From: Rhizobium sp. BT04
Lineage (GTDB): Bacteria > Pseudomonadota > Alphaproteobacteria > Rhizobiales > Rhizobiaceae
Reading direction: 5' to 3'
Assembly (NCBI RefSeq): GCF_030053135.1
Contig: NZ_CP125652.1
Location: 4,582,501 to 4,646,500 of the forward strand
Length of the DNA: 64,000 nt
The position numbers and the translations under genes are program-made. The notes under the pieces were generated by a model, which was not told the DNA's origin, made no database searches, and worked only from the letters and a program-made list of their open reading frames with translations. Below, piece by piece: positions 1 through 9,769 of the stretch (position 1 is its first letter; every line of letters begins with the position of its first letter).

Positions 1-34
1 GCTGCCGTCTTTAAGCCAGATACCGGGAATTGAG

Positions 35-1828
35 ATGATGCATCGCTATCGCAGCCACACATGTGCAGCCCTCCGCAAGTCGGACGTCGGCGCCAATGTC
101 CGGATTTCCGGTTGGGTCCACCGCGTTCGCGACCATGGCGGCGTTCTCTTCATCGACCTGCGCGACCATTACGGCATCACCCAGGTCGTTGCCGATCCGG
201 ATTCGCCCGCCTTCAAGCAGGCCGAACAGGTTCGCGGCGAGTGGGTCATCCGCATCGACGGCCTCGTCAAGGCCCGCACCGAAGACACCGTCAACAAGAA
301 CATGGCAACCGGCGAGATCGAACTCTACGCGCAGGAGATCGAAGTGCTCTCGGCTGCCAAGGAATTGCCGCTGCCGGTCTTCGGCGAACCCGACTATCCG
401 GAAGACGTTCGCCTGAAGTACCGCTTCCTCGATCTGCGCCGCGAAACGCTACACAAGAACATCGTCAAGCGCACCCAGGTCATCTCCGCCATGCGCCGCG
501 AAATGGGCAATGTCGGCTTCACCGAGTATACGACACCGATTCTGACTGCATCCTCGCCGGAAGGCGCGCGCGACTTCCTCGTGCCGTCCCGCATCCATCC
601 CGGCACCTTCTATGCGCTGCCGCAGGCACCGCAGCAGTACAAGCAGCTGTTGATGGTCGCAGGCTTCGACCGCTATTTCCAGATCGCCCCGTGCTTCCGT
701 GACGAAGACCCGCGAGCCGACCGCCTGCCGGGTGAATTCTACCAGCTCGACCTCGAAATGAGCTTCGTGACCCAGGAAGACGTCTGGGACACGATGGGCC
801 CGATGATGACCTCGATTTTCGAGGAATTCGCCGAAGGCAAGCCGGTCACCAAGGAATGGCCGCGTATCCCCTACGACGAGGCGATCCGCAAATACGGTTC
901 GGACAAGCCCGACCTGCGTAACCCGATCGTCATGGAAGCCGTGACCGAGCATTTCGCCGGCTCCGGCTTCAAGGTCTTCGCGGGCATGATTGCCTCCAAC
1001 CCGAAGGTTGAGATCTGGGCGATCCCGGCCAAGACGGGTGGCTCGCGCGCATTCTGCGACCGTATGAACGCCTGGGCGCAGTCGACTGGTCAGCCTGGCC
1101 TCGGCTACATCTTCTGGCGCAAGGAAGGTGACAAGCTCGAGGGCGCCGGCCCGCTTGCAAAGAACATCGGTGAGGAGCGCACCGACGCGATCCGCACCCA
1201 GCTCGGCCTCGATGACGGTGACGCCTGCTTCTTCGTTGCCGGCGATCCGGCGAAGTTCTACAAGTTTGCCGGTGAAGCCCGCACCAAGGCCGGCGAAGAG
1301 CTGAACCTTGTAGATCGCGACCGGTTCGAACTCTGCTGGATCGTCGACTTCCCGTTCTTCGAATGGAGCGAGGAAGACAAGAAGGTCGATTTCGCGCACA
1401 ACCCGTTCTCGATGCCGCAGGGCGGCCTCGATGCGCTGCAGAACCAGGATCCACTGACCATCAAGGCTTTCCAGTACGACGCCGTCTGCAACGGTTTCGA
1501 AATCGCCTCGGGCTCGATCCGCAACCAGTCGCCGGAAACCATGGTCGCCGCCTTCGAGAAGGTCGGCCTCAGCCAGCAGGATGTCGAAGACCGTTTTGGC
1601 GGCCTCTACCGCGCCTTCCAGTACGGCGCGCCGCCGCATGGCGGCGCTGCCTTCGGCATCGACCGTATCGTCATGCTGCTCGTCGGCGCCAAGAACCTGC
1701 GTGAAATCTCGCTGTTCCCGATGAACCAGCAGGCCCAGGACCTGCTGATGGGCGCGCCGACCCCGGCAACCCCGACGCAGCTGCGCGAACTCTCGATCCG
1801 GCCGATCCCGCCGGTCAAGAAGGACTGA
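35..1828 (+). CDS. aspS: Aspartyl-tRNA synthetase
   Basis: Charges tRNA(Asp) with aspartate in the cytoplasm. The 597-residue length is normal for bacterial AspRS. Residues 1-110 form the OB-fold anticodon-binding domain. Class II motif 2 reads [10 protein letters not shown] at 221-230 and is followed by GEFYQLD. Motif 3 contains GIDR at about 541-544. Two adjacent ATGs (35 and 38) could both start the protein; the second gives the usual [10 protein letters not shown]-terminus. Many alphaproteobacterial AspRS are non-discriminating (Asp/Asn), but that cannot be settled by eye. A strong hairpin follows at 1997-2030. Confidence 0.97.
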   Translation: MMHRYRSHTCAALRKSDVGANVRISGWVHRVRDHGGVLFIDLRDHYGITQVVADPDSPAFKQAEQVRGEWVIRIDGLVKARTEDTVNKNMATGEIELYAQEIEVLSAAKELPLPVFGEPDYPEDVRLKYRFLDLRRETLHKNIVKRTQVISAMRREMGNVGFTEYTTPILTASSPEGARDFLVPSRIHPGTFYALPQAPQQYKQLLMVAGFDRYFQIAPCFRDEDPRADRLPGEFYQLDLEMSFVTQEDVWDTMGPMMTSIFEEFAEGKPVTKEWPRIPYDEAIRKYGSDKPDLRNPIVMEAVTEHFAGSGFKVFAGMIASNPKVEIWAIPAKTGGSRAFCDRMNAWAQSTGQPGLGYIFWRKEGDKLEGAGPLAKNIGEERTDAIRTQLGLDDGDACFFVAGDPAKFYKFAGEARTKAGEELNLVDRDRFELCWIVDFPFFEWSEEDKKVDFAHNPFSMPQGGLDALQNQDPLTIKAFQYDAVCNGFEIASGSIRNQSPETMVAAFEKVGLSQQDVEDRFGGLYRAFQYGAPPHGGAAFGIDRIVMLLVGAKNLREISLFPMNQQAQDLLMGAPTPATPTQLRELSIRPIPPVKKD

Positions 1829-1885
1829 TATAGCAGGCTGCAGAGCACGCCGATCGGCTTCCTTACCGCACGGCATCTGGATCAG

Positions 1886-1935
1886 CCCTCATCCTGAGGC
1901 GCGCGGGCCAGAGGCCGAAGCCTCGAAGGACGGGC
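1886..1935. repeat. Rhizobial palindromic intergenic repeat
   Basis: Contains CCTCATCCTGAGG (1887-1899) followed by a GC-rich spacer and CCTCGAAGGACGGG. This layout recurs in intergenic DNA of many Rhizobiales. It lies just downstream of aspS and does not overlap coding sequence. Confidence 0.55.
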
Positions 1936-1996
1936 GCGGGTGGCTTGGCCCAACTTCGGGAACCTCGCGATGAGGCCGGAGAGAACTCAGAAAGAC

Positions 1997-2030
1997 AAAA
2001 GGGCCCGGCAGCGGAACTGCCGGGCCTTTT
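1997..2030. terminator. Bidirectional terminator between aspS and the convergent secreted-protein gene
   Basis: A-rich arm plus GGGCCCGGCAG, a short loop, then CTGCCGGGCC and a T-run. The stem is at least 14 bp with one bulge, with A/T tracts on both sides. It sits between convergent gene ends at 1828 and 2049, so it can serve both. Confidence 0.85.
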
Positions 2031-2048
2031 ATCGTAAGGTCGAAGTGG

Positions 2049-3236
2049 TCAGTCGTTGGCCGAAACCTTGACGCCGAGCACCTGCGGCAGGGTGGTCGGT
2101 GCGCCCATGGCGGCACCGACGATCGTCGGGAACGGCACCGGCTTTTCGGGAGCGGCCTTGACGGTCAGGCTCTTCGGGTCGTCGAGGAAGGTGTTGACCG
2201 CTGCCGAAACGGCATTCTGCAGTTCCGGGATATTGAGCTGCGCCAGCATGATCGGCGTCATCGCCTTCAGCGAATCCGCCATTTGCTTGCCCGACATGTT
2301 CTGCTGCGAACCGGCATAATCGAGCGCACGCTTGGTGATCGAGGCATCTTCGAAACGCACTTGCGCCGCCTCGAAGGAAAGCTGCTGCATCAGGCCGAGC
2401 ATGGCAAGGCCGAGCGCCTGCTGCGACTGTTCCTTGTTCGGATTGGCTTCGGATTCCTTCATCGCATCCTGCATCGATTTCATGAAGGCCATCGTGTAGC
2501 CCGAGATCTTGAACCCGAGGTTCAGCTTGCCGATGTTGGTGAAGTCGAAGGCAAATTCAGAAATGTCGATCGTGCCGGGGGCGAGTTCCCAGGCGCCCTT
2601 CATGGTGATGTCGCCCTGGACGTGCTGCAGGGCGAGCTTCTCGATCGCGTCCTTGCTCTGCGGATCCTCGGCCTTGCTGAGATCGGCTTTCATGCTTTTG
2701 AAGGCGCCGTCGAAATCGAAGCCGGATTCATCCTCGCGCAGCGTCAGGTTCATGTCGCTTTCGAGCAGCGAGAACACTTCCGCGCCGTCCTTGACCACCT
2801 TCAGCGGGCCGGTATGGGCGGTTTCGTAAAGCATCATGGTATCGAGCGTATCGCCGCCCGCCGTTGCCGGGACCGAGATGCCGCCAAGCGTCAGTCCCTC
2901 CGCCGTCACCGTGACGCCGTCTTGCGTCTTGTTGATGTCGGGGAAGGCGGCTTCTTCGATGTAATAGCCGCCATCCTCGTCTTCTTCGACGCCGGAAAGG
3001 GTGACTTCGCCGATGGGCAGGCTTTCGCCGGCGGTCGGTTTGACGGTGACGTTCTTCAAGGTCACGGTCGTGCCGTCGATATCGACGGCTTCAGCCGAAA
3101 TCGTTCCGCCCTGCGCCGCGTAGGCCGCATTGATCTTCTTCAGCAACTCGGTGCCATCGAGAGCGAAAGCCGAGCCGGCGAGTGAGAAAAAGGCTGCGCC
3201 CGACAGCATCAGCCGCGTTGTCCGGTAAAAGTTCAT
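2049..3236 (-). CDS. Exported protein of unknown function
   Basis: 395 residues. The N-terminus is a Sec signal peptide (LMLSGAAFFSLAGSAFALDG, cleavage likely after SAFA at about residue 25). The mature part alternates beta-rich stretches with acidic, amphipathic segments and has no recognisable catalytic motif. The repeated pattern of a term such as VTVTAEGLTLGGISV followed by amphipathic helices suggests a periplasmic beta-rich scaffold. I do not recognise the family; similar proteins occur in Rhizobiaceae. It is divergent from parC across a 235-bp gap and convergent with aspS. ATG start at 3236. Confidence 0.8.
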   Translation of the reverse strand: MNFYRTTRLMLSGAAFFSLAGSAFALDGTELLKKINAAYAAQGGTISAEAVDIDGTTVTLKNVTVKPTAGESLPIGEVTLSGVEEDEDGGYYIEEAAFPDINKTQDGVTVTAEGLTLGGISVPATAGGDTLDTMMLYETAHTGPLKVVKDGAEVFSLLESDMNLTLREDESGFDFDGAFKSMKADLSKAEDPQSKDAIEKLALQHVQGDITMKGAWELAPGTIDISEFAFDFTNIGKLNLGFKISGYTMAFMKSMQDAMKESEANPNKEQSQQALGLAMLGLMQQLSFEAAQVRFEDASITKRALDYAGSQQNMSGKQMADSLKAMTPIMLAQLNIPELQNAVSAAVNTFLDDPKSLTVKAAPEKPVPFPTIVGAAMGAPTTLPQVLGVKVSAND

Positions 3237-3471
3237 GGGGGTGATTCCTCTGGTGGCGTGTGGCGGTTTTGAATCTGCAGTTACGCTACTACGGATTAGG
3301 CCCGCTTTATATTTGCGGACTTCTAAATTTCCGTTGAAAGGAACGGCAAACGAAGTCCAAATTGCGGCGGAACGTTTGTCACATCCTTTGATGTCAGTCG
3401 GAAGACTTCATCCACAGCTGCTATGACCCGGATTCCTTGCCCAGCGGGCTCTTCTGAGCTAGTCAAGACCC

Positions 3472-5727
3472 ATGGGACAAGAGATTTTGCCGCCTTCCGG
3501 CGGAGACGACGACAACATCCAGCCGGTCGACCTGAAGGCGGCGCTCGAGCAGCGCTATCTCGCCTATGCGCTGTCGACCATCATGCACCGCGCTTTGCCT
3601 GACGTGCGCGACGGGCTGAAGCCCGTTCACCGCCGCATCGTCTATGCGATGAACGAGATGGGGCTGAGGCCGAATACAGCCTTCAGGAAATGCGCCAAGA
3701 TCGTCGGCGAAGTGATGGGTAACTACCATCCGCACGGCGACCAGTCTATCTACGATGCGCTTGCTCGTCTCGCCCAGGATTTCTCGCAGCGCTACACGCT
3801 GGTCAACGGCCAGGGCAATTTCGGCAATATCGACGGCGACAGCCCTGCCGCCATGCGTTACACGGAATCGAAGATGACGGCGGTCTCGGAACTGCTGCTC
3901 GAAGGCATCGATCAGGATGCCGTCGATTTCCGTGATACTTACGACGAATCGAATACCGAGCCGGTCGTCCTTCCCGGCGCCTTCCCGAACCTGCTCGCCA
4001 ACGGCTCCTCCGGCATCGCCGTCGGCATGGCAACCTCGATCCCGTCGCACAATGCCCACGAGCTTTGCGATGCCGCCCTGCATCTGATCAAGCATCCCGA
4101 TGCGACGGTCGAAAAGCTGGTTGAATTCATTCCCGGCCCGGATTTCCCCACAGGCGGCATCATCATCGACAGCCGCGACAGCATCATCGAGAGCTATCGC
4201 ACCGGTCGCGGTGGTTTCCGCGTGCGGGCGAAATGGCAGACCGAAGATCTCGGCCGCGGCGGCTACCAGATCGTCATTACCGAAATTCCCTTCCAGGTGC
4301 AGAAGTCGCGGCTGATCGAGAAGATTGCCGAGTTGCTGATCGCCCGCAAGCTGCCGTTGCTCGAAGATATCCGCGACGAATCGGCTGAGGACATCCGCGT
4401 CGTTCTGGTGCCGAAGACGCGCAGCGTCGATCCGACCATCCTGATGGAATCGATGTTCAAGCTGACGGAGCTGGAAAGCCGCTTCCCGCTCAACATGAAC
4501 GTGCTGTCCATGGGCCGCATCCCGCGGGTGATGGCGCTGAACGAGGTGCTGAAGGAGTGGCTGGATCACCGCCGCGAGGTCCTGCAGCGCCGCTCGCGCT
4601 TCCGCCTGGCGGCGATCGACAGACGCCTCGAAATCCTCGGCGGTCTTCTGGTCGCCTACCTCAACATCGATGAGGTCATCCGCATCATCCGCGAGGAAGA
4701 CGAGCCGAAGCCGGTCATGATGGCGCGCTGGGATCTGACCGACAATCAGGTCGAGGCGATCCTCAACATGCGGCTGCGCGCCTTGCGCAAGCTGGAAGAG
4801 TTCGAGATCCGCAAGGAGTTCGACGAACTCACCAAGGAAAAGGGCGAGATCGAGGCGCTGCTTTCCTCCGACGACAAGCAGTGGCAGACGGTCGCCTGGG
4901 AAATCGGCGAAGTGAAGAAGAAATTCGCCAAGGCGACCGAGGTCGGCCGCCGCCGCACCCAGTTTGCCGATGCGCCCGAAGCCGACGAGGAAGCGATCCA
5001 GCAGGCGATGATCGAGAAGGAGCCGATCACCGTCGTCATTTCCGAAAAGGGCTGGATCCGCGCCCTGAAGGGGCATATCGCCGATACGGCGACGCTGACC
5101 TTCAAGGAGGGCGACGGCTTGAAGCTGGCCTTCCCGGCGCAGACGACGGACAAGATGCTGATCGTCACGACAGGCGGCAAGGCCTTCACGCTCGGTGGCG
5201 ACAAGCTGCCGGGCGGTCGCGGCCATGGCGAACCGTTGCGCATCATGGTCGACATGGACAACGACCAGGCGGTGCTGACCGCATTCGTCCACGATCCCGC
5301 GCGTAAGCAGTTGATCGTTTCCACTGCCGGCAACGGCTTCGTCGTTGCTGAGGCCGAACTGGTCGCCAATACGCGCAAGGGCAAGCAGATCATGAATGTG
5401 GCGCTGCCCGAGGAAACCCAACTGCTCGTGCCGGTCGGTGGCGATCATGTCGCCGTCGTCGGTGAAAACCGCAAGCTGCTGGTCTTCCCCTTGGCGCAGG
5501 TGCCGGAAATGTCGCGCGGCAAGGGCGTGCGTCTGCAGCGCTACAAGGATGGCGGCATTTCCGACGTCCGCTGCTTCGCGATATCAGACGGCCTCTTCTG
5601 GGAAGACAGCGCCGGCCGCACCTTTACCAAGAACAAGGACGAGCTTGCCGAGTGGCTGTCCGACCGCGCCACCGCCGGCCGCACCGTGCCGAAGGGTTTC
5701 CCGCGCAGCGGCAAATTCGCCGGCTGA
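3472..5727 (+). CDS. parC: DNA topoisomerase IV subunit A
   Basis: Topoisomerase IV breaks and passes duplex DNA to decatenate daughter chromosomes; ParC provides the cleavage subunit. At 751 residues it is ParC-sized rather than GyrA-sized. The quinolone-region helix ([15 protein letters not shown], about 83-97) and the catalytic tyrosine Y130 in AAMRYTE are intact. The C-terminal half has beta-pinwheel repeats without a clear GyrA box, which favours ParC over GyrA. Residues 1-20 form a short acidic extension. It is the only gene in its transcription unit; parE is not in the window. Confidence 0.95.
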   Translation: MGQEILPPSGGDDDNIQPVDLKAALEQRYLAYALSTIMHRALPDVRDGLKPVHRRIVYAMNEMGLRPNTAFRKCAKIVGEVMGNYHPHGDQSIYDALARLAQDFSQRYTLVNGQGNFGNIDGDSPAAMRYTESKMTAVSELLLEGIDQDAVDFRDTYDESNTEPVVLPGAFPNLLANGSSGIAVGMATSIPSHNAHELCDAALHLIKHPDATVEKLVEFIPGPDFPTGGIIIDSRDSIIESYRTGRGGFRVRAKWQTEDLGRGGYQIVITEIPFQVQKSRLIEKIAELLIARKLPLLEDIRDESAEDIRVVLVPKTRSVDPTILMESMFKLTELESRFPLNMNVLSMGRIPRVMALNEVLKEWLDHRREVLQRRSRFRLAAIDRRLEILGGLLVAYLNIDEVIRIIREEDEPKPVMMARWDLTDNQVEAILNMRLRALRKLEEFEIRKEFDELTKEKGEIEALLSSDDKQWQTVAWEIGEVKKKFAKATEVGRRRTQFADAPEADEEAIQQAMIEKEPITVVISEKGWIRALKGHIADTATLTFKEGDGLKLAFPAQTTDKMLIVTTGGKAFTLGGDKLPGGRGHGEPLRIMVDMDNDQAVLTAFVHDPARKQLIVSTAGNGFVVAEAELVANTRKGKQIMNVALPEETQLLVPVGGDHVAVVGENRKLLVFPLAQVPEMSRGKGVRLQRYKDGGISDVRCFAISDGLFWEDSAGRTFTKNKDELAEWLSDRATAGRTVPKGFPRSGKFAG

Positions 5728-5882
5728 GGCACAAATTCCGCGCTCGGCCCTTGGCGGGCGCGGGAACTCCTCTATTTCATTATTGTTACCAAAAATAGGA
5801 GAAGGCCGCTTCCGAGGCTGGCGGAATGGCCGGAGTTTACGTTCGCCTGGGAGAGGCGCACGCCGTTACCGGAGGAAAATCG

Positions 5883-6341
5883 ATGCCCGCCAGCACCATC
5901 AAATTGCATGTCAGCCACACCTACAGGGTGCCGCCCGCGGTCGTCTACGATGCCTGGCTCAACCCCGAAATCGCCCGCCGCTTCCTGTTTGCCACCGATG
6001 ACGGTCACGTCATCCGCGCCGATATCGATCCGCATGTCGGCGGCCGTTTCTTCGTCGTCGACCGCCGCCCGACCGGCGACGCCTTTCACCAGGGTGTATT
6101 CCTGGAACTGAAGCGCCCGCAACGCATGGTCTTCAGCTTCTCCGTCGAGGAGCACGACCACAATTGCGACCGTGTCGAAATCGACATCGAGCCTCTCGGA
6201 GGCGGCAGCCGTCTGACGCTGACCCATGAAATGTGCGCCGAATGGGCCGAACACGAGGAAAAGACCCGGCAAGGCTGGGCGCATGTGGTCGAAGGGCTGG
6301 GCAGGGAACTGGAGCAGCAGCAGTTCAAGGCGACGGGTTGA
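5883..6341 (+). CDS. SRPBCC (AHSA1/START-like) domain protein
   Basis: 152 residues. The pattern HTYRVPPAVVYDAWLNPEIARRF at the start, VGGRFFVVD in the middle and the C-terminal helix QGWAHVVEGLGRELEQQ match the SRPBCC hydrophobic-pocket fold of the AHSA1 type. The ligand is unknown. The start at 5883 has an excellent ribosome site (CCGGAGGAAAATCG) just upstream, preferred over an upstream in-frame ATG at 5826. Its 3' end nearly meets the convergent doc gene at 6325, overlapping by about 17 bases. Confidence 0.85.
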   Translation: MPASTIKLHVSHTYRVPPAVVYDAWLNPEIARRFLFATDDGHVIRADIDPHVGGRFFVVDRRPTGDAFHQGVFLELKRPQRMVFSFSVEEHDHNCDRVEIDIEPLGGGSRLTLTHEMCAEWAEHEEKTRQGWAHVVEGLGRELEQQQFKATG

Positions 6342-6720
6342 GCACTATGCTGAAATCCCGAAGGAAGCGGGTCGCACCCTCTTCGTCGATCTCGCCGGCG
6401 GCGACGGCAAGAACGAAGGCGTAGAGATTGGCATCGGTCGTTTCGATCTCGTAGCCGTTTTCGAGAAGGAACACACCGGCGGTGACGATCGCTATCCGCT
6501 TGTTGCCGTCGACGAATGCGTGGTTGCGGGCAAGGCCGAAAAGATATGCGGCGGCGAGTTCGATGACGTCGTCGCAGCCGCAATTTGCCTTATGCATCGG
6601 CCGGCCGACAGCAGATTCCAGCGCGCCTTCATCACGCAGTCCTGCGAGACCGCCGAACCGCTCGATCTGCATTTTCTGCAGGCTCTCCACCAATGGTCGC
6701 GTCAGGAATTTGAAGGCCAT
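6325..6720 (-). CDS. doc: Doc/Fic family toxin
   Basis: 131 residues with the Doc signature HAFVDGNKR at 67-75. Known Doc proteins phosphorylate elongation factor Tu and arrest translation. Upstream helices (RPLVESLQKMQIERFGG, LRDEGALESAVGRP) match the family N-terminus, and the length is typical. The start codon overlaps the stop of the upstream antitoxin gene by one base (TAATG), implying translational coupling. The active site appears complete, so the toxin is probably functional. Confidence 0.9.
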   Translation of the reverse strand: MAFKFLTRPLVESLQKMQIERFGGLAGLRDEGALESAVGRPMHKANCGCDDVIELAAAYLFGLARNHAFVDGNKRIAIVTAGVFLLENGYEIETTDANLYAFVLAVAAGEIDEEGATRFLRDFSIVLNPSP

Positions 6721-6941
6721 TATTCGGCCAGCTTTTTCAAGGCGACCTTATACTTGTCCATGAAATAACGCGCCGCCTCGAGCTGACGGGACAAATCCTC
6801 ATCGGCGGGTTTCAAGGTGATGCCGCCGTTCTCCAGCTGCAATTCCACTGAGTCGCCTGTCTTCAATCCAAGACGGTCGAGAGCTTCCTTCGGGATGATA
6901 ATGCCCTCGGAATTGCCGATCTTGCGGATTGTGACGTTCAT
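6720..6941 (-). CDS. AbrB/MazE-type antitoxin paired with Doc
   Basis: 73 residues. The N-terminal swapped-hairpin DNA-binding domain reads VTIRKIGNSEGIIIPKEAL, then LGLKTGDSVELQLENGGITLKP. The C-terminal helix (LSRQLEAARYFMDKYKVALKKL) would wrap the toxin. The ATG at 6941 is chosen because homology starts there; the upstream extension is low in similarity. A palindrome at 6959-6971 lies just upstream and is the likely autoregulatory site. Classical Doc partners are Phd-type; here the DNA-binding fold is AbrB-type. Confidence 0.85.
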   Translation of the reverse strand: MNVTIRKIGNSEGIIIPKEALDRLGLKTGDSVELQLENGGITLKPADEDLSRQLEAARYFMDKYKVALKKLAE

Positions 6942-6958
6942 GGCTTTTATCCTCTGTG

Positions 6959-6974
6959 ATAACGGCGTTATAAC
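6959..6974. promoter_or_regulatory. Palindromic operator candidate of the antitoxin-doc operon
   Basis: ATAACGGCGTTAT (6959-6971) is an inverted repeat overlapping the perfect palindrome GTTATAAC (6967-6974). It is 18 bases before the antitoxin start, where autorepression by a toxin-antitoxin complex would act. Inferred from position and symmetry only. Confidence 0.5.
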
Positions 6975-6999
6975 ATGAGGCTGCGCAAGCGACAACGTC

Positions 7000-7884
7000 T
7001 TAGCCTGCCAGTTGCCTGATGTTTTTCCTACGCACCATCCAAGCAGAATGCGCTGCGATTGCAACCACCAGGATGCCGCCGCCGACGAGCGTCATCGTCG
7101 CCGGCGTTTCGGCAAAGATCAGCCAGACCCAGATCGGCGCGAGCACCGTTTCCAAGAGATAGAACATGCCGACTTCAGGCGCCGAGAGATAACGCGGCCC
7201 TGTCGCCAGGCACCAGAAGGCGACCGGCATCATGATGGCGCCATTGAAAAGGATCCAGCCGGGATGGGCGATGGCAAGCCCTGAGGGCAGGGCTTGCGTG
7301 AGGCCGAGTGCCGCCGGCAGGATGGCGGCCAGCAGCGGTACGAAGCCCATTTCCCGGCGCGAGGCACGCCCTACCGTGATGGCTGCGGCAAGAATAAGTG
7401 CGCTGAGAAGCGCCATGGCGTCGCCAAAAACATGACCGCTCGCAAGCCCCTGGCGCACGATCAGCCCGACGCCCGAGATCATGAACAGCATGGCGATCAG
7501 CGTTGCGGGCCGCGGCTTCTCCTTGAGGAAAATCCAGGAAAGAAGCGCAGCGAACATCGGGTTGAAGGCGACGATGAAGACGACATTGGCTGTGGCCGTG
7601 TTGAAGACTGAAAGCACGAAGGTGAGGGACGAGATGCCGTAGAGCAGGCCGGCGATTAGGCCGGCTCGCCCCGGAACGAGGATCGGCCATTTGCCCGAGG
7701 CAACGCGCATTGCTCCCAGGATGACGAATGTGGCGAGAACCGTTGCAGCACTGCGTATTCCCAGGATCGACCAGATGTCGCCATCGCCGAGACGGACGAG
7801 CGGGATATCCATGGAAAGCGCCAGCCCGCCGACCGCCGTCAGCAGCAGACCCTTCCGATGATCGGAAAGAGCGATGGGGAACAT
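7000..7884 (-). CDS. EamA/DMT-superfamily transporter
   Basis: 294 residues with about ten hydrophobic segments in two repeated EamA halves, the inner-membrane drug/metabolite transporter layout. GLTQALPSGLAIAHPGWILF and the preceding helices mark the second half. The substrate is unknown. The ATG at 7882-7884 is 2 bases from a palindromic element at 7887-8239. The likely ribosome site (AGGAAAGG on the minus strand, about 7891-7898) lies inside that element's terminal repeat. Confidence 0.85.
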   Translation of the reverse strand: MFPIALSDHRKGLLLTAVGGLALSMDIPLVRLGDGDIWSILGIRSAATVLATFVILGAMRVASGKWPILVPGRAGLIAGLLYGISSLTFVLSVFNTATANVVFIVAFNPMFAALLSWIFLKEKPRPATLIAMLFMISGVGLIVRQGLASGHVFGDAMALLSALILAAAITVGRASRREMGFVPLLAAILPAALGLTQALPSGLAIAHPGWILFNGAIMMPVAFWCLATGPRYLSAPEVGMFYLLETVLAPIWVWLIFAETPATMTLVGGGILVVAIAAHSAWMVRRKNIRQLAG

Positions 7885-7886
7885 TC

Positions 7887-8239
7887 AGAGCCTTTCCTGG
7901 TCAGATTGAAGCATTCTGCCGGAGCAGGTTTTCGTCAGGGCAAAGGCGATTGGCGAAGGGCATACCCCAAGGTACGTCCGAGCCGATCGCCTTTGCCCTG
8001 ACGGAAAGATGCCCGGCCCACCGGCCGCACCGCTTCGCCATGGCGAAGCGACAAGTGCGTCCGGCGATTTTAAGTCTTGCAGATTTGCCACGCAAATCTG
8101 CAAGAGGGTTGGCTGAAACGGGCCGGCTGATCGACCGGCCGGCTTGGCCGTAGAGCTTGGCTACGACGCGCGCCAGCCGGTCGACCATCCGACTCCGTTT
8201 GAGCCAACAGAATGATTCAATCTGGCCAGGAAAGGCTCT
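7887..8239. repeat. MITE-like palindromic element with 32-bp terminal inverted repeats
   Basis: Terminal repeats at 7887-7918 and 8208-8239 are inverted copies matching 30 of 32 bases. Inside are nested perfect hairpins: CGTCAGGGCAAAGGCGAT at 7933-7950 against 7986-8003, the palindrome CGCTTCGCCATGGCGAAGCG at 8031-8050, and CTTGCAGATTTG pairing across 8076-8104. There is no ORF of its own. It fills the whole gap between the eamA start and the bpt stop, and one end supplies the bpt stop codon. This is the layout of a non-autonomous mobile or mosaic repeat. Confidence 0.7.
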
Positions 8240-9014
8240 AATCGTGGGTGCTTTCGGGCATGGAGGCGGGATCGAAACGTTCCCAGCCACGCGGGGTCAG
8301 ATGTTCCTGTGGCTGGAAGCGTGTCTTGTAGTCCATTTTTCGCGACCCCTGAACCCAGTAGCCGAGGTAGACATGCGGCAGGCCCAGCGCTTTCGTGCGC
8401 CTGATATGGTCGAGAATCATGAAGGTGCCGAGCGAACGCCGCTCGATATCCGGATTGAAATAGGAATAGACCATCGACAGGCCGTCGCTCATCGTGTCGG
8501 TAAGGGCGGCGGCAAGCAGCTCGCCCTTCGGCCGCTGCTCCAGCCCGGAGCCTTCCTCGCGCCGGCGATATTCGACGATTCGCGTGTTCACATGCGTATC
8601 TTCCACCATGATCGCATAGTCGAGAACGGTCATGTCGGACATGCCGCCCTGCTGGTGGCGAGAATCGAGATAACGTCGGAACAGCGAATACTGCTCGCTG
8701 GAGGGCTGGGCGGCGAATTCGGTGGCGATGACGTCGGAATTGGCGGCAAGCACCCGCTTCATCGATTTCGTCGGTTCGAATTCCTGGGCGAGAATGCGCA
8801 CGGAAACGCAGGCGCGACAGGATTCGCAGGCCGGGCGGTAGGCGATATTCTGGGAACGGCGGAAACCGCCCTGGGTCAGGATGTCGTTCATCTCGGCGGC
8901 GCGCGGGCCGACCAGATGGGTGAACACCTTACGCTCCATCTCATGCGGCAGATACGGACACGCAGCCGGAGCCGTCAGATAAAACTGCGGGGATGGCGTC
9001 GTCTGCGTATTCAT
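8238..9014 (-). CDS. bpt: Aspartate/glutamate leucyltransferase (Bpt, R-transferase family)
   Basis: Transfers leucine from Leu-tRNA to proteins with N-terminal Asp or Glu, feeding the N-end rule pathway. From the ATG at 9014 the protein has 258 residues. Hallmarks are CPYLP near the N-terminus, the cysteine cluster [15 protein letters not shown], and the C-terminal block [18 protein letters not shown]. The upstream ORF extension (MLSRNGTV...) is not conserved-looking and lacks a ribosome site. The TAG stop lies in the terminal repeat of the adjacent palindromic element. Confidence 0.92.
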   Translation of the reverse strand: MNTQTTPSPQFYLTAPAACPYLPHEMERKVFTHLVGPRAAEMNDILTQGGFRRSQNIAYRPACESCRACVSVRILAQEFEPTKSMKRVLAANSDVIATEFAAQPSSEQYSLFRRYLDSRHQQGGMSDMTVLDYAIMVEDTHVNTRIVEYRRREEGSGLEQRPKGELLAAALTDTMSDGLSMVYSYFNPDIERRSLGTFMILDHIRRTKALGLPHVYLGYWVQGSRKMDYKTRFQPQEHLTPRGWERFDPASMPESTHD

Positions 9015-9132
9015 CTGTTGCGGAAATTTCCTTGTCGAGACCGTGCCGTTTCTTGACAGCATGACCTAAGAATAGAAAACGTCAACAGCGAGGCGGGCTT
9101 CGCCTTCATTTCAGTCTTCTAATTTTAGATAT

Positions 9133-9188
9133 GGGGCGCTGGCGCCCCCGGGCAAAGAGAAAGCGGAGACTTTATTTCGTCTCCGCTT
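9133..9188. terminator. Two hairpins in the bpt/RDD gap
   Basis: GGGGCGC-TG-GCGCCCC (9133-9148) is followed by AAGCGGAGAC (9161-9170) pairing with GTCTCCGCTT (9179-9188). The second hairpin is a plausible terminator for the RDD gene, which ends at 9219 on the minus strand. Confidence 0.6.
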
Positions 9189-9218
9189 AAGGTTTCAGCG
9201 ATAGCCTCGGTCAGTCGC

Positions 9219-9677
9219 TCAGGATGTACGCACCGTCGCCGTGCCGACCAGGAGGTCGTGGATGAGACGGCTGCGCTCGGTAAACAGGCCGGCAAGCAGG
9301 ATAAGCGGCGTCAGCACCGAGTTGAGGATCCAGAACAGCGCCAGATGCACGATCGCCGTCAGGAAATCCATCGGCCGTCCATCGACGCGCACGATTGCGA
9401 TCCCCATGGCGCGCATGCCGAGAGAGGCCTGGCTCGACCCGCCCACCGTCAGGCCGAAGTAAATGCCGGCGACGATGACGAAGAGGGCAGGGTAGAGCAG
9501 GAAGCCGAGCCCGAGCGTCAGGATCGACAGGAAGAACAGCACGACCGCGGCTGGAATCCAGAGCAGTGCCACGATGACGTAATCGAGGATGAAGGCGAAG
9601 ACGCGGCGGCTCAACACGCCGCTATAGGCGCGCCAGTCCTCCGGTGCGGCATAAAGCGGATTGGGGTTGTAGCTCAT
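9219..9677 (-). CDS. RDD family membrane protein
   Basis: 152 residues. The RDD pattern includes LSRRVFAFILDYVIVALLW at the first transmembrane segment, then two or three more hydrophobic segments, GGSSQASLGMRAMGIAIV, and the C-terminal SRLIHDLLVGTATV. The family is small inner-membrane proteins, some linked to ion exchange. The start is ATG 9677, preceded by GCAGGAGATTGAG. It is transcribed with hemB upstream on the same strand, about 92 bases away. Confidence 0.88.
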   Translation of the reverse strand: MSYNPNPLYAAPEDWRAYSGVLSRRVFAFILDYVIVALLWIPAAVVLFFLSILTLGLGFLLYPALFVIVAGIYFGLTVGGSSQASLGMRAMGIAIVRVDGRPMDFLTAIVHLALFWILNSVLTPLILLAGLFTERSRLIHDLLVGTATVRTS

Positions 9678-9769
9678 CTCAATCTCCTGCGGAAAAGCGA
9701 TGCGGCTGATATGGTATCGGCAGGGCAAAATGCAATAATCTGCCCCTAAATCGCCAATCGCGCTCGAAA

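Noticed and set aside
3463..5448. 661-codon frame antisense to parC
   Set aside because: Low-complexity shadow of parC; parC has every expected motif.
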